From Bryopsis sp. KO-2023 (Eukaryota; Chlorophyta; Ulvophyceae; Bryopsidales; Bryopsidaceae), in the NCBI GenBank assembly GCA_030272585.1, contig BSYQ01000002.1:7254001-7318000 (forward strand): a stretch of DNA of 64,000 nt, in the 5' to 3' direction. Within the stretch, counting starts at the first letter, position 1; each line of letters begins with the position of its first letter. Made by a program: the position numbers and the translations under genes. Below are positions 43,681 through 54,337 of this stretch, piece after piece. Below the pieces are notes generated by a model. The model was not told the DNA's origin. It saw only the letters and a program-made list of their open reading frames with translations, and searched no databases.

Positions 43681-44727
43681 TCACAGCCCCTTGGAAAAAT
43701 CCCACTCCCAAATATCTCCATTACCACGAACGGCCACCAACTTTTCATCATCAACCCATAACAAATGCATTTTTCGCCAGCAATCTCGATTTTGCGAGCA
43801 ATCAAAATTCCGCACACACTTGCCTTTTTTTGCATCCCATATTCTTATCGTTCCATCATAAGATCCTGTGAACATCCGACCTTCTTTAACAACGATAGAG
43901 GTCACAATATTGGTATGACCTCGAAAAATTTGAACGTTCTGACCGCTTTCAAAGTCCCATGAGCGAATGTTACCGTTACACGCTCCAGAAAAGATAAGTC
44001 CATTAGAAACATCCATAGAACTCGTTCCCTGTTTTTGTCCACCAATCACTCTAAGGCAAGCACCATCAGCTAAGTTCCATATTCGAATCGTTTCCTCCCC
44101 GGACCCACTGATCAAGAGATTGTCTGGTTGGGGCAAGAGGCAAAAAACAGAATCTTTGTGACCTTGAAGGGATCTATCAGACTCCCACACCCCTTTTCTC
44201 CAAATTTGAAGATGCCCATGTTCACCCCCAATGGCCACATTATCACCACAGTCCGCAATCGATAAGATATCGGAATCAAAAATGTCGACGCAGAAGAGCT
44301 TTTTCCATGTGGATAGATCCCATCCACATAGGTCACCATTCGCATCCCCGGTCAGAAGCATCCCATCCATGAAAGAGAGACTCCACACTGTGCCAATCAC
44401 CTCATTATCAAAAAGAAATTCTTTTCGGTGGAAGTCAAACACCTTCAACCCCAGATCACCACCCAAGGCAAAAAAGTTATCCATCTTGGCGGAGCATACT
44501 GGGAAAAACATATATTCGCCCTTGTGAATGATGGGCTCTATTGATTCATGCAACCACGCACGCTCCAAACCGATTTTTTTTTTCAAGTCTGACTCCTCCT
44601 TTGTAACTTCTCCCCAAGATTTGGCCACACAAGAGCATCTAGCCAGCGATAAAGCAGGAATTCTTCCAAAAATATCAACCAGAATATCTCTGGGCAAGTC
44701 CCATTCGACGGGAACACAGTCGCTCAT
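43681..44727 (-). CDS. F-box/WD40-repeat protein, copy 5 (intact)
   Basis: This minus-strand single exon encodes 348 residues from an ATG in the context GGGGTGGCGCAACC, as in copy 3. An F-box-like region (LPRDILVDIFGRIP, LARCSCVAKSWGEV) lies at about 9-45. WD40 blades run to the end, with GSGEETIRIWNL, TGSYDGTIRIWD and the C-terminal EWDFSKGL. No internal stop or frameshift is seen. It is probably a substrate receptor for an SCF-type ubiquitin ligase, by family analogy. The coding sequence and 5' flank are most similar to copies 2 and 3. This may be the functional member of that subfamily in the window. Confidence 0.85.
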   Translation of the reverse strand: MSDCVPVEWDLPRDILVDIFGRIPALSLARCSCVAKSWGEVTKEESDLKKKIGLERAWLHESIEPIIHKGEYMFFPVCSAKMDNFFALGGDLGLKVFDFHRKEFLFDNEVIGTVWSLSFMDGMLLTGDANGDLCGWDLSTWKKLFCVDIFDSDILSIADCGDNVAIGGEHGHLQIWRKGVWESDRSLQGHKDSVFCLLPQPDNLLISGSGEETIRIWNLADGACLRVIGGQKQGTSSMDVSNGLIFSGACNGNIRSWDFESGQNVQIFRGHTNIVTSIVVKEGRMFTGSYDGTIRIWDAKKGKCVRNFDCSQNRDCWRKMHLLWVDDEKLVAVRGNGDIWEWDFSKGL

Positions 44728-46090
44728 GGTTGCGCCACCCCTTCAAATCGAAAAAAAGATAATCAATGACCAGCACATCTCGCGGGAGGAGCCACGCTGC
44801 GCTCCAAAAATCGACGCTCTCCCAAACGAGGTTTTTGCTGCCTTACCGAGCGTGCGCAAGTCTTTTCAAGCGGAGACAGAGCTATGGGGTAACCCAGCAA
44901 CAGAAAACGAAAAAAAGGTTCCCCACCCCAGGCCACGTGCGGCAAAAAAATCACGAGGAAGGAAGCAGAGAGAGTTGACGCAACAAAAAAAAGAGTCCCG
45001 GAAACCCTCCCGAGGCGCCGCAGTCCAGAGACGAAACCCGCAGTCTCACTCAGCCCCCTCACACCTTGTCAAACCGTCTTCGGCTCCTGTCTGGCGTTTT
45101 CCCTGGAAGCGAGAAAAGCGGAAGTAAAAATAGCTGGTGTCGAGCGAATCGTGCGGTTGTCTCACACCAATGAGGAGATCTCCTTTTTTCTGAATCGAGC
45201 GAATGATTTTGAGTTTTACCGTAACCCACCCACAAGGGAACAGAGTTTTCGACTTTCGACAGTGGTGGGGTTTTTTTGTCCTTCTGAGTCGTGGAAAGAA
45301 GCGCCGCATTTATTGAGCCCCGTCGCTTTTTTTCGCTCCGGGGACTCTATTCTGGATGGAACGAAATCGTCGCGACGAGCGTCGGTCGGCAGTTTTTCTG
45401 GGAGAGCGATGACTCGTTGAAGGGAAAAACAAGGGTGAGCCACGTTTCTGTTTGCATTTCTATTTTTTCTTTTGATTTTCAGGACCGGGACGAAGTTTTT
45501 TCACGAGAGGATCTTTTTCTATTTTTACTCGACTTCTTTTTTTTCGCGAAGAAGCGCCCTGTGGATGTCTTCGTGGAAAAGTAGAGAGCGTTTTTTCAGG
45601 TAGGGGGGGGGGAAGGGGATAAATAATTATTTTGAAAGGGACTGACTCACAAAAGAGTCCAGACCTTTTTGAAAATAAATTAAGAAATTCTTAAAAACCC
45701 AGAAAAAGAAAGATAAGAAAAACAGGTTATTATGGAAGGGTCAATAACATCATCAGGTGTAACGACAGAAAAAAGAAAATGGAAAATGTTTTTGGATTTT
45801 TTTTATTTTTTTTTATGAAGAATAACACCTAAATGATGAAAGATGCTCTGAGGGTTTTTTTTAATGCTGTTGTTTTCTTTCCAAGATAAAAGAAAAAGAG
45901 TGAATAGAAAACCTTTGCTTCTCACAAGTTTTTTTTTTCTCTGTGTTTAATTCTGAAAGAATGATTCCTTTTTCTGTGAAAATAACGATGCATATCCGCG
46001 ACTGCTTGTACCCACAGGCTCAAGGAACTGACCTACATTTTAAAACTATTGTTAGAATCTGATTATATTTGAGATGATTCGGTGGAAATT

Positions 46091-46123
46091 GGGACAGTAG
46101 GGGTTCGATTCCCCTATGCTCCC
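46091..46123 (+). other. tRNA T-arm-like hairpin, copy 3
   Basis: GGGACAGTAGGGG, TTCGATT, CCCCTATGCTCCC. This is the best-paired of the three copies. The outer GGGA/TCCC can also pair. It lacks D and anticodon arms. Confidence 0.45.
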
Positions 46124-46589
46124 TTGATAAAAAGTCTTCTTTATATATATTTTATGGGTGTGTGAGTGTGTTGTTTTAATATTATCTTTTTCTTTTATTT
46201 TGGAAAAGGAGAAAGAGAAGGAGGTTCTGTTGTTTTCTGTTCGACTTGATTATTTTTTTATTTTTTTAAACCTTTTTTTCCACAGAGATTTCGAAAGAAG
46301 GCCCGAGGTGTCTTAGCAATGGTACAGAAATCCGTGCTGTCCTTGAAATATTTGTATTTTTTTTTATTCTCATGTTATTTACTATGTTTTTAATTACATT
46401 CACTTTGATTCATATGTATACATGTGTGTTATATTTTCTTTTCTTTTTTTCGCCTTTCAAGAAGTTCGACACCCCCTTTTCAGTATCTTGTTTTCCTTTT
46501 TTTTCACACTTTTAGGCCAAACGCTGCCTGCCTGGTGGTGGAAATTTCCTTTTCAAATTAAGTTGAGTTAATTTGCTGAACTTCGAATT

Positions 46590-47060
46590 ATAGCATGTGT
46601 GGGGCGCTGGAATCCAGCCAAGCCAGCATTTCCATCAACATGTGGTGAAAATGAGTCAGCCATCCAACATTTTCATGTGGTCAAAATAAACCAGCATTTC
46701 GATAAAAAAAATATTGTGGAAATGTCGGTGGAGGATGTCGCTGAACCCCCCCCCCCCCCCCCCCTCGTTCTGGAGATGGAAGGGGTGCAATGCAATGCAT
46801 CAGGTAAGCAATCCGGAATGAAACCATAATGCAACTCTACACCTGAATGGAATGATTGCTTTTTCAAATTTCTCGTTCCTTTTTTTACCTTCGTGAAACC
46901 AAAAATAGAAAGAACCCCCCCCCCCCCAAATGAAATCAGGGTAAAAACAAAACCTGGTGTGGCCTGGATTGACTTGATCAATTGCCCCACCATAAATTAT
47001 ACCTCCTGAGAGAACAGCCATCGTGGAAAATGGATTGTTCAATCGAACACCTCAGTAGTC
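46590..47060 (+). repeat. Dispersed repeat related to B
   Basis: Matches 18480-19110 and, over its second half, 33780-34224 and the reverse of 14280-14520. Shared blocks are GGAAGGGGTGCAATGC, GCAACTCTACACCTGAATGG and GTGGAAAATGGATTGTTCAA. Confidence 0.65.
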
Positions 47061-47330
47061 CCCCTCCACCCTTTTACCAAATCATTGAATTTATATATAT
47101 TTATATATATTTAAATATATATATATATATTAATAAATATTACCTGGGTAATGTTTCACCTGCATTTCCAACTACTGCCGAGTCGATGCGGGTGGATGTG
47201 AATTTTTTTTTTAAACCGTGCAAAGTCAGCTAGAGGTTCTTGGCGATGAGGGTGGATTGCAGAGAAGTGAAAAAAACGAAATCAGCTGGACTGCAGTGCA
47301 TCGGGCAGCAACAGGAGAAAAACATTCAAA

Positions 47331-48499
47331 AAAAATTGAAGTTGAAAAAAAATAAATTAATTTAAAATTTAAAATCCTCTTGTCTGGCATGTTTGAAGTG
47401 ATGCGAACAATTGCGAGTAGACATTGAATGCTGTGATATTCAATCCATTTTTTCAGTTCATGGGTCGCAACAACAGCAGCAGCTCTAGCATTTGATGGGA
47501 CTTGGTTGAAAGTGGTTACCTTTTTTTCCTCCCATTCTGAGGATATGGATCCTCTTTTTCTGGTAGTACTGATTAACAAACTGCACAAAGGTGGAGAAAA
47601 AAAAAAGGTCACTAGAGTCTGGGGCATTCCATTTTCTATTGCAACAGCAAAGTATTGCATGTTTGAATAGACATGGAGCGATGCTCACTCAGATTTTCAG
47701 AGTGAAGAGAAGGGTTGGCTGATCATGTCCATCCCTAGGGGTGCTTGTCAAAAAAAGTAGCATCAGTAACAGGTGGGGGACAGAAATTCAAGAAAACGGA
47801 AAGCGTAAAGAAATGGGGTATTTTTTGGATCAAATTATTTATTCATCTTGCTTTTTTTTCAACATGGAGGGGAAACATGTTGAGTACAGTATGGTTTTTC
47901 ATGTTCAAACCAGAAATATACCGGAATGACTTGATGCTCTTTCAGTTTCTTATCCAGGGTCACTGGAATAAGGATTTGGAGTTTTTCTGTTCCATCTATT
48001 CTTTCGGAGGGAACACCAACAGCATCATCATTGCTCTGTTCTGAGGTCTGTCACACTGTTGGTGGTGTCGTGTAGATATCTTACTACCCAGCATCAAAGG
48101 CCCGATCCTTCTTTACACGTTGACGTCTGGAAAAAAAAACAAAAAACACCGGTGGCGTCTCTACATCAAATTTGATTGCCTTGAACAATTTTTGTCGGTG
48201 TATTTTCCTCCACTCCCCAACGATTTCATTGAGGATTGAATGAGGGCTGTTCTATGTTGGGATAATTCCAACCTGAAGGGCCGGCCACACTCTGAAAGTG
48301 CACACACAGACTGGCTTGTTTTCTTATTTTGAAAGAGATGGACAAAATGGAATTTGGATACGTTATTTTTTTCCTTTTATTTGGGGCGTGGGGCGGCGTG
48401 GGGCAGAATCATTGGGCGGTACCTCCCAGTCACGGGGCAGTCTTCAAAAAGATATTCGTCTTTCAGGCTCACAAAGTACGCACGAATAAGTTGAACACA
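47331..48499. other. No gene recognised
   Basis: AT-rich sequence. Frames of 99-144 codons (47226-47660 minus, 47745-48044 plus) have no recognisable motif or splice context, so I do not call them. Confidence 0.45.
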
Positions 48500-49190
48500 C
48501 ACACCCCTCCCGGTTCCTTCCCAGAACTGCCAATTTTTCCAGCCCTTGATTCTTTTTCTTTTATTGGTGCTTTCGTGTGATGATACTCTTTGTTCCGCTT
48601 TTCCATCTGCATTTTTCATCCAAGAACAATCGAAATCACTCCAGGGGCCAGTGATGCGGTCAGAAAAAAGAAAAGATCAAGACGCCCAAGATCCCAACGC
48701 TTACTTCTGGAAGTCAACATAAACACCAGCCCCTGGAAAAACCCAAATCCTCCATTTTTTTAAGAATCCCTTCAAATACACCATCACAACGACGTTAACC
48801 AAATTGTTTGGGGGCGAGTTGAGCAGTCAACATATCCAGGCCTTCATGCAGACCTTCTCCAGAAATTGCACAAGTTCTCTGGATGTACCTACATGGGCGG
48901 GAATTTTTCCTTAATTTGGAACAGAAACACGGCGTAAAAAAAAACAGAAGAAATTCGGTTGGAGAGATCGAGTTCTCTACATGATGATGGTCTCACAGTT
49001 TTCTACACCCAGAGGAATCATAATGGGAAAAAGATGCCAATCTTCTGTTGTTTCTGATTTATAGCAAACAAGAGCGGGTTCCAAACGTCTAGCTGATCTT
49101 TTCAATATGTGTAGAAAATTAGTATAAACAACCAATCAAGGCGACCTGATTGCACGATGGATAGAGCTTTGCGTGCAAACCTACCTACCT
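48500..49190 (-). repeat. Inverted copy of the Arf 3' region
   Basis: The reverse complement matches about 13450-14280, covering part of Arf intron 4, the last exon and the 3' flank. The match ends at 49190, just after the exon 4 donor region, where CCTA repeats begin. Confidence 0.8.
48795..48888 (-). pseudogene. Orphan last exon of the Arf gene
   Basis: After an intact acceptor, the exon reads [20 protein letters not shown] and ends APKQFG then TAA. The C-terminus resembles normal Arf proteins more closely than that of the copy at 13894-13999, which ends AKQFWLTSL. No other Arf exon is nearby, so it is a fragment. Confidence 0.75.
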
Positions 49191-49444
49191 ACCTACTTTC
49201 CAAAAACAACGAAAACGCCTCAACCCAAAGAGAACCCAAACCTCAGCATCAGTCAGACTGTGGGTGCAGCAACCAACCAGAAACCACCCATCTACTTTTC
49301 CAGCCAGCTTGAAAAAGATGGTTTTGGCTGCACCCAACAGTCTGACTGACTGACATCCCTTTAAAGGGGCATTCCATACCCCCATTGGGATTGGGCACCC
49401 TGACCAGCCAGAGCCTAACCGACCACAGGTTGCAACAAGCCACC

Positions 49445-50255
49445 AATCAAGGCCGACCACCAGCATGCATGAGAATCCCCCAACCACAGACACATCCCCC
49501 AACCAAACAAAATCAGCCGACATGAAAGAAAATCCAAAAGAAAGACAGAATGGAGAATCCCCCCCTCCCCAATTAAAAACCATTGGATTCGTTCCACGAA
49601 AAATAATGAGATTCTTCCCGGAATCACCATCTCAGGTGCGCCACGCCAAAACCATGGCACCCGTTGGTGCGTTTGGTTGCATACCCAAACCGTGAGAACT
49701 CGACCGAGCTTCTCCAGAACAGGAAAGCGTTTTCCTGTCCCCCGCACTCTCACCCACCTGATTCTCTGGTGGTTTTGGTCACCACGCGTGAGCATCGCGA
49801 GGACAGGGATTCGGACGGCTGGTTTGGACCGTTGACGTCTTCGAAGACGTCGGAGAGCCGCTCGACGCGCGCGCACCGCTCGAGTTTCTGGCGGTTGGGT
49901 GAATCATCCTTGGGGGGGGGTACTTGAGTGCGACATCGATGCATGTCATCGTTCGGCCCGCTGGTCAAGGGGATCTGCTAGAGGATCCTTGGACACCAGG
50001 TCCCGGGTTCGAACCTTCACTCTCGAATGGTCATGCGCCAGAGAGGTCGTAGCCGCCGGTGCTGAAACCGCCGGCGGGGTTTTGTTTTCGTTTTTGATTT
50101 TACTTTTACTTTGTTTGGGGGGATTTTCATGCATGTTGGAGGAAAAAAACTGCTGTTGTTTTGATGCCCTTGTGTGTTGCGTGTTTTGTTGGATCTTGGA
50201 TGTTTATGGTTCTGTTATAATTTGCACCATCCCACTTGGTTTCCCAACAAAAGCG
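49445..50255 (+). repeat. Repeat C, copy 2
   Basis: Matches 27010-27835. The inverted pair is at 49462 (GCATGCATGAGAATCCCCC) and 50120-50137 (GATTTTCATGCATGTTGG). A tRNA-like segment at 49945-50035 has a B box (GGTTCGAACC) and a hairpin (AAGGGGATC with GATCCTT). No coding sequence is called. Confidence 0.75.
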
Positions 50256-52276
50256 AAAAACCCCACAGCCAACTTGGTTGTGCATTCAATCTTGCCTACT
50301 GGGCAGCATGGAAAAAGAAAGAAAAGTTTGGTGTGGTGATAGTTGTGTTTTCTTTCCGATATCAAGATGCAGTCGACACGAATTTTTAATTTTTCCCCCT
50401 TTGTTTCTCAGGAGCGATTTCTCGAGCGAACCAAAAATCTTCCTAAAAACTGGAACAAGATTTGAAATTGCTTAGATGATGGAGGTCCCCCCTCCACCCC
50501 AAACTTCTTCACCACAGATAGAAATCCCGAAGAAAGGATTAAAATACCACCACCATTCGGCTTCCAGTCAGCTTCCCTCGACATCCCACAGGAACACATC
50601 GCGCCACGTGGTAAAGCAAAAAAACAAAAAAAACAGCCCACTGTGAAGAAGTTGCATGTACGCATTGTGCAATGTGAAGAAGTATTTGTGCGATGTCGCA
50701 GATTTTTGTGCGACTGTATTAAAGACATTGCACAGAATGGTTTTTCCGATAGTGGGATGCACAACAGGAATCACCGTTTTTGCAGTTTCTTTTCGCCGCT
50801 TCTTACAAATGCGTCAGTCGTCGCTGGAATAGTGGGAACGTACAGAAATGGTCAAGTTTAAAAGACTGTCGGCTTGAATAGGTGGGAGTTGAACGTATTA
50901 GGGGTCTCTCTGCTCGTCGGCTGCAGAATTAAATTCCCTCGACGAAGCGATTTTCTGACTGAAGTTTCTGTTTTTGTCTGAACCCCTCTGTTTCCTCTGT
51001 GATCGGGTTTTCCATTGTCTCATTGTTGTTGAAGTGTTTCCGATTGTTGAAAGACAATTGAAGCTGCCTTTAGTGAGTTCAATTTGTTTTTCCTGCTCTG
51101 CAGGGCTGTTTTCGAGAGATAGAAGGAAACTTCAGGCAGTGGGCGTTTTGGTGTTGGTTTTGCTATATGTTTTCCTCAATGGATGTTAGCTCCTCAGCTT
51201 GTACTGTCTGGTGCTTGTCTGTCAAAATCGACAAGGGCTCTTATTTCAAGAATCATCTTCTGTATCGATAGATTCTCTCAGAGCGCTGTTGCTTCTTTCT
51301 CTTTTTTGCTTCTTTGAACCTCTTCTTTGTGAAAACGATCGTCTCACCGACAGGATGAAGCCGACCTCTACTTCACCTCGCCTCAAAGTTTGGGTAGATG
51401 TGATTGCAAAGATTAGGACCCCCATTGGGGACATTATCGTTGTTGTCTTCAGAAAGAGACGCCTGTCTAAGAATGTAGGCCAGTCGGGGGTACATGAGCC
51501 TCTCGGAAAAGCTGAATATGAAGGAAAATGACACTTGTTTTAAGTCTTGTTTTAACGCCAAAACAGATGACAAAAAAAACAAACAAACAAACATCAATTA
51601 AAAAAAAAAAAAAAAAAAAAAAAAGAAACATATGACCACAACCGCCAGAAGGCCAATAATCAGACCTGTCACAACCACATTTTTTTGAGACTCATTCTCC
51701 TCGTTTATGTTATGAATGAGGAAACGTGAGGGAAAGAAGAGACAGAAAGGCAATCAATCAATTACAGCAAAAAGAGGCCATCACCCCCCATAATGCCAGA
51801 GACAGAAAGGAATTTCTTATTGAGAAGGGGGTGGACGAGGTCGTGAATATCAGATCTTTGATACGTTTTGAGATCTGTATTGTTGAGTGCTTCATTGTGT
51901 GGCTGAGGGATGATCGAAATCGAAAAAGATGGAAAGACTTATGAATCTGGGTGGTGGTGGAGTTGGGTGACTGGCTGACTGATTGAGTTGAAACCCAAGC
52001 AAGGGAATCAGAAAGATTGATTGATTGGCCTGGGACGTCGAATAATTCTGGCCTTTTTCTCGGAACATCGAGCCAAGCAACGAGATCCGCTTTACAGTCA
52101 AACAAAGTGCTGGGCCCCAGTCTGGCATTCACCCAGATCGCCCCCGCACAGCAGATTGAGTGCGACACGAGGGACTTGACTCAGCTCACAGGCTGTAGTG
52201 TTTGCGGCTTTGTGTTCCTTCAAGTACCGCGCTTGAGGCCTCGATCCCGTGAACTGCCTCACACAATCGATCCACT
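50256..52276. other. Gene-poor stretch before the PAN-like gene
   Basis: No recognised gene. Contents are a 26-base A run near 51598, a short block at about 51750-51800 whose reverse complement matches the Arf intron near 13680, and unremarkable frames of up to 110 codons. The last 100 bases are probably promoter and 5' UTR of the gene at 52277. Confidence 0.45.
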
Positions 52277-52817
52277 ATGGCTTCTTCTACCTTCGTGCTC
52301 TCGGCTCTGCTCGTCGCGACGCTCTTCTGCGTCGCATACTCATACACCGAGTGCGAAAACCAGACGGACTGCTACTGGGATCACGACGACAAGAACCCGT
52401 ATGTTGAAAAATGCCCCTGATCTTTGGAGGTGGCATAACCTTTCCGCTGTTCTGTTCCCTGTTCGCCACGCATGAAGCCATTAATCTTCGCCGCGTTCGC
52501 TTTTGCAGGGATGTGGAGAATGTCGGGAGCTACGGCGCCTGCTGCGAGGAATGCAGACGCAGCGAGTCGGACCGTGGGGAGGGTGAGTCGATCTCAGTGT
52601 TTCTTCTCGTGTTTCTGAGGCGCTCTTTTTTGTACGCGCGCTGACGGTTTTCTGTTCTGCAGTGTGCAACCGCTGGTCGTACAACCCCATGACCCGCGAG
52701 TGCTGGTTGGCGGACATCAACAAGATCCGGGACTGGAAGCACCAGGGCAAGTGGGGTTGGTGGTGCGGTAAGGTGCACAAGTTCAACTCCGAGAAGAAGG
52801 AAGAACCATGGCAGTGA
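52277..52817 (+). CDS. Small secreted PAN/Apple-like protein, three exons
   Basis: Exons 52277-52398, 52509-52582 and 52663-52817 join through GT-AG introns in consistent phase to a 116-residue protein. Residues 1-22 (MASSTFVLSALLVATLFCVA then YS) form a signal peptide. The mature part has eight cysteines. The segments YGACCEECRRSE, VCNRWSYNPMTRECWLAD and WGWWCGKV follow the pattern of PAN/Apple domains, in which CC..C is followed by C..W.YNP....CWL. Such domains bind proteins or glycans outside the cell. The gene is far more GC-rich than its surroundings, which fits real coding sequence. No paralog is seen in the window. The family assignment is by motif, while the exon structure is strongly supported. 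Confidence 0.75.
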
Positions 52818-53619
52818 GATGAGCGACAGGAGAACGTGAGTTTACTCAGTGGTGGTCGTAACTGAACCCTCCTTGTCGAGGTTGTAGTTCCAGTGTTGTG
52901 TTGTGCGCCGACTGTATGGCTTGGATCGATTCGAGGAATTGCTGACCGTCTTTCCCGACTACGGATGATGCAGGTATAACTTGAAAAAACGACGGGCTCG
53001 ACCTTTGCACCAAGCGTCAATCGATAGTTTCTGGAAGTGCTCAGACAACGGGCCGACGATTTTGAGCAGTTTTATTTTTGTTAATTTTATTTTTGAGTAT
53101 TGTGGGGCTTTTATCCCTGTTAGGTGCAGATATGCAATCTGCGTTATCGAACTGTGTCACGGATCAATCGATGAAGGACAAAAGTCGCTTCTACCAAACA
53201 ACAACGACAGTTGTTACAAGACAAGTTGAACAAGAAAGACAAATCCCTCCTCGACCGAATCGATTGTTATACCGCACAACTTGTTCACTCGTAATACCCT
53301 GATGTAACACAACCTGGTAAATCTAGAACGACACCCAAATCCATAGTGAACTCATCTAGTTCACTATTCCTTTCAGCTATGACAGCTGTCACGGATCCAC
53401 CAAGCTTCCACTAAAGCGCAAACTCTGAAACACACACATGAAAAAAAACCCAATCTAACCCACACTAATCGAGCAAGCATCCATACTGAGTCCACACATC
53501 CAAAACAAACCAGAAATCAAAAAGTCAACCATCCAAAGGAATTCAAAGCAAAATTTCAAATTAGAAAGGTTACCCAAACAAAAGCTCAAACCATATTTTT
53601 ACCTAACAAAATCAATCAG
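52818..53619. other. Gene-poor stretch between the PAN-like gene and the interrupted element
   Basis: No gene is recognised. A hairpin, ATAGTGAAC and GTTCACTAT with a TCATCTA loop, lies near 53336-53360. The right part is probably the 3' non-coding end of the interrupted element, whose frame stops at 53620. Confidence 0.45.
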
Positions 53620-53754
53620 TTATCGAATTCGAACCAACTCCTCCACTCCCATACAAATTGAATTGTGACCATCTTTTATCACAGCAATTGCCCCATTTTC
53701 TTTAATATCAAGCACTACTCTTTCAGGTCCGTTTACCCGTGATTCGAAAGAACC
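53620..53754 (-). pseudogene. C-terminal part of the interrupted integrase gene
   Basis: The minus-strand frame from 59817-60895 stops at the chromovirus insertion and resumes here without phase loss after one copy of the 5-bp duplication. It reads FESRVNGPERVVLD and on to GVEELVRIR before TAA at 53620. The two parts together make an uninterrupted frame of 402 codons. Confidence 0.85.
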
Positions 53755-53990
53755 TGTTACAAGTGATCACCGAGATGTCTAGTAAGCACTAGCTAGAGCT
53801 ACAGACTAGCTACGGGCACTAGTGATAGCCTAGTCAGAGCTTAAGGTCCATAGGATCCCAATAGGAGATCCTATAGCTCAAGAACCCTGGTGCCTCGCCC
53901 TAATGACATTAGTCAAGGGTCCCATCAATGAGTGGGGGTTTGATGGGTTAAGGAGGCTTCGAGGGAGGGTTCTGGGAGGTTTTTGTAACA
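53755..53990 (+). repeat. 5' LTR of the chromovirus
   Basis: 236 bp, TGTTAC...GTAACA. It differs from the 3' LTR at one position only (CTCAAGAACC here, CTCAAAAACC there). Confidence 0.95.
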
Positions 53991-53992
53991 GT

Positions 53993-54007
53993 TGGTTTCG
54001 GAGCAGG
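53993..54007 (+). promoter_or_regulatory. Primer-binding site of the chromovirus
   Basis: TGGTTTCGGAGCAGG starts three bases after the LTR. TGG is complementary to the CCA end of a tRNA. The rest resembles, with two differences, the initiator-Met primer site TGGTATCAGAGC used by many chromoviruses. The actual primer tRNA is inferred. Confidence 0.6.
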
Positions 54008-54337
54008 AAGAGAGCGCGTCACGTTTTGACGCATAAGTACGCCATAAAAACTCGGAATTGGACAAAACAGGAGTCTAAAAGTAAGCCGAGAACAGGGCGC
54101 TTCGTTTGAAACTTGTTTGAGGTCAATCGGAGTTGTCAGTGGAAAGTTACAGCCCGACAAAGTTAGGGTTTGTTTTTCTGAATCGTTGGGAAGCTAGTTC
54201 TGTGAGTTCGAGGAGACCCAAGAGGTCCTCGAAGGGCTAGTGAAGCGATAAAAGTTGGGTTTCAGAGTTTTGGGCAAATTTCCAGTGTTTTGCTGTGTTG
54301 GGGTTGTGTCCAAAGGAAACCAAAATAAAAAGTGACC

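Larger units (their letters stand above)
44728..47330 (-). other. Conserved 5' flank of F-box/WD40 copy 5
   Basis: This stretch aligns with 16850-19300 next to copy 2 and, to about 46.1 kb, with the copy 3 flank. It includes the T-arm-like hairpin at 46091-46123, C-runs near 46747 and 46916, and an AT microsatellite near 47090-47130. No coding frame is supported. Confidence 0.55.
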
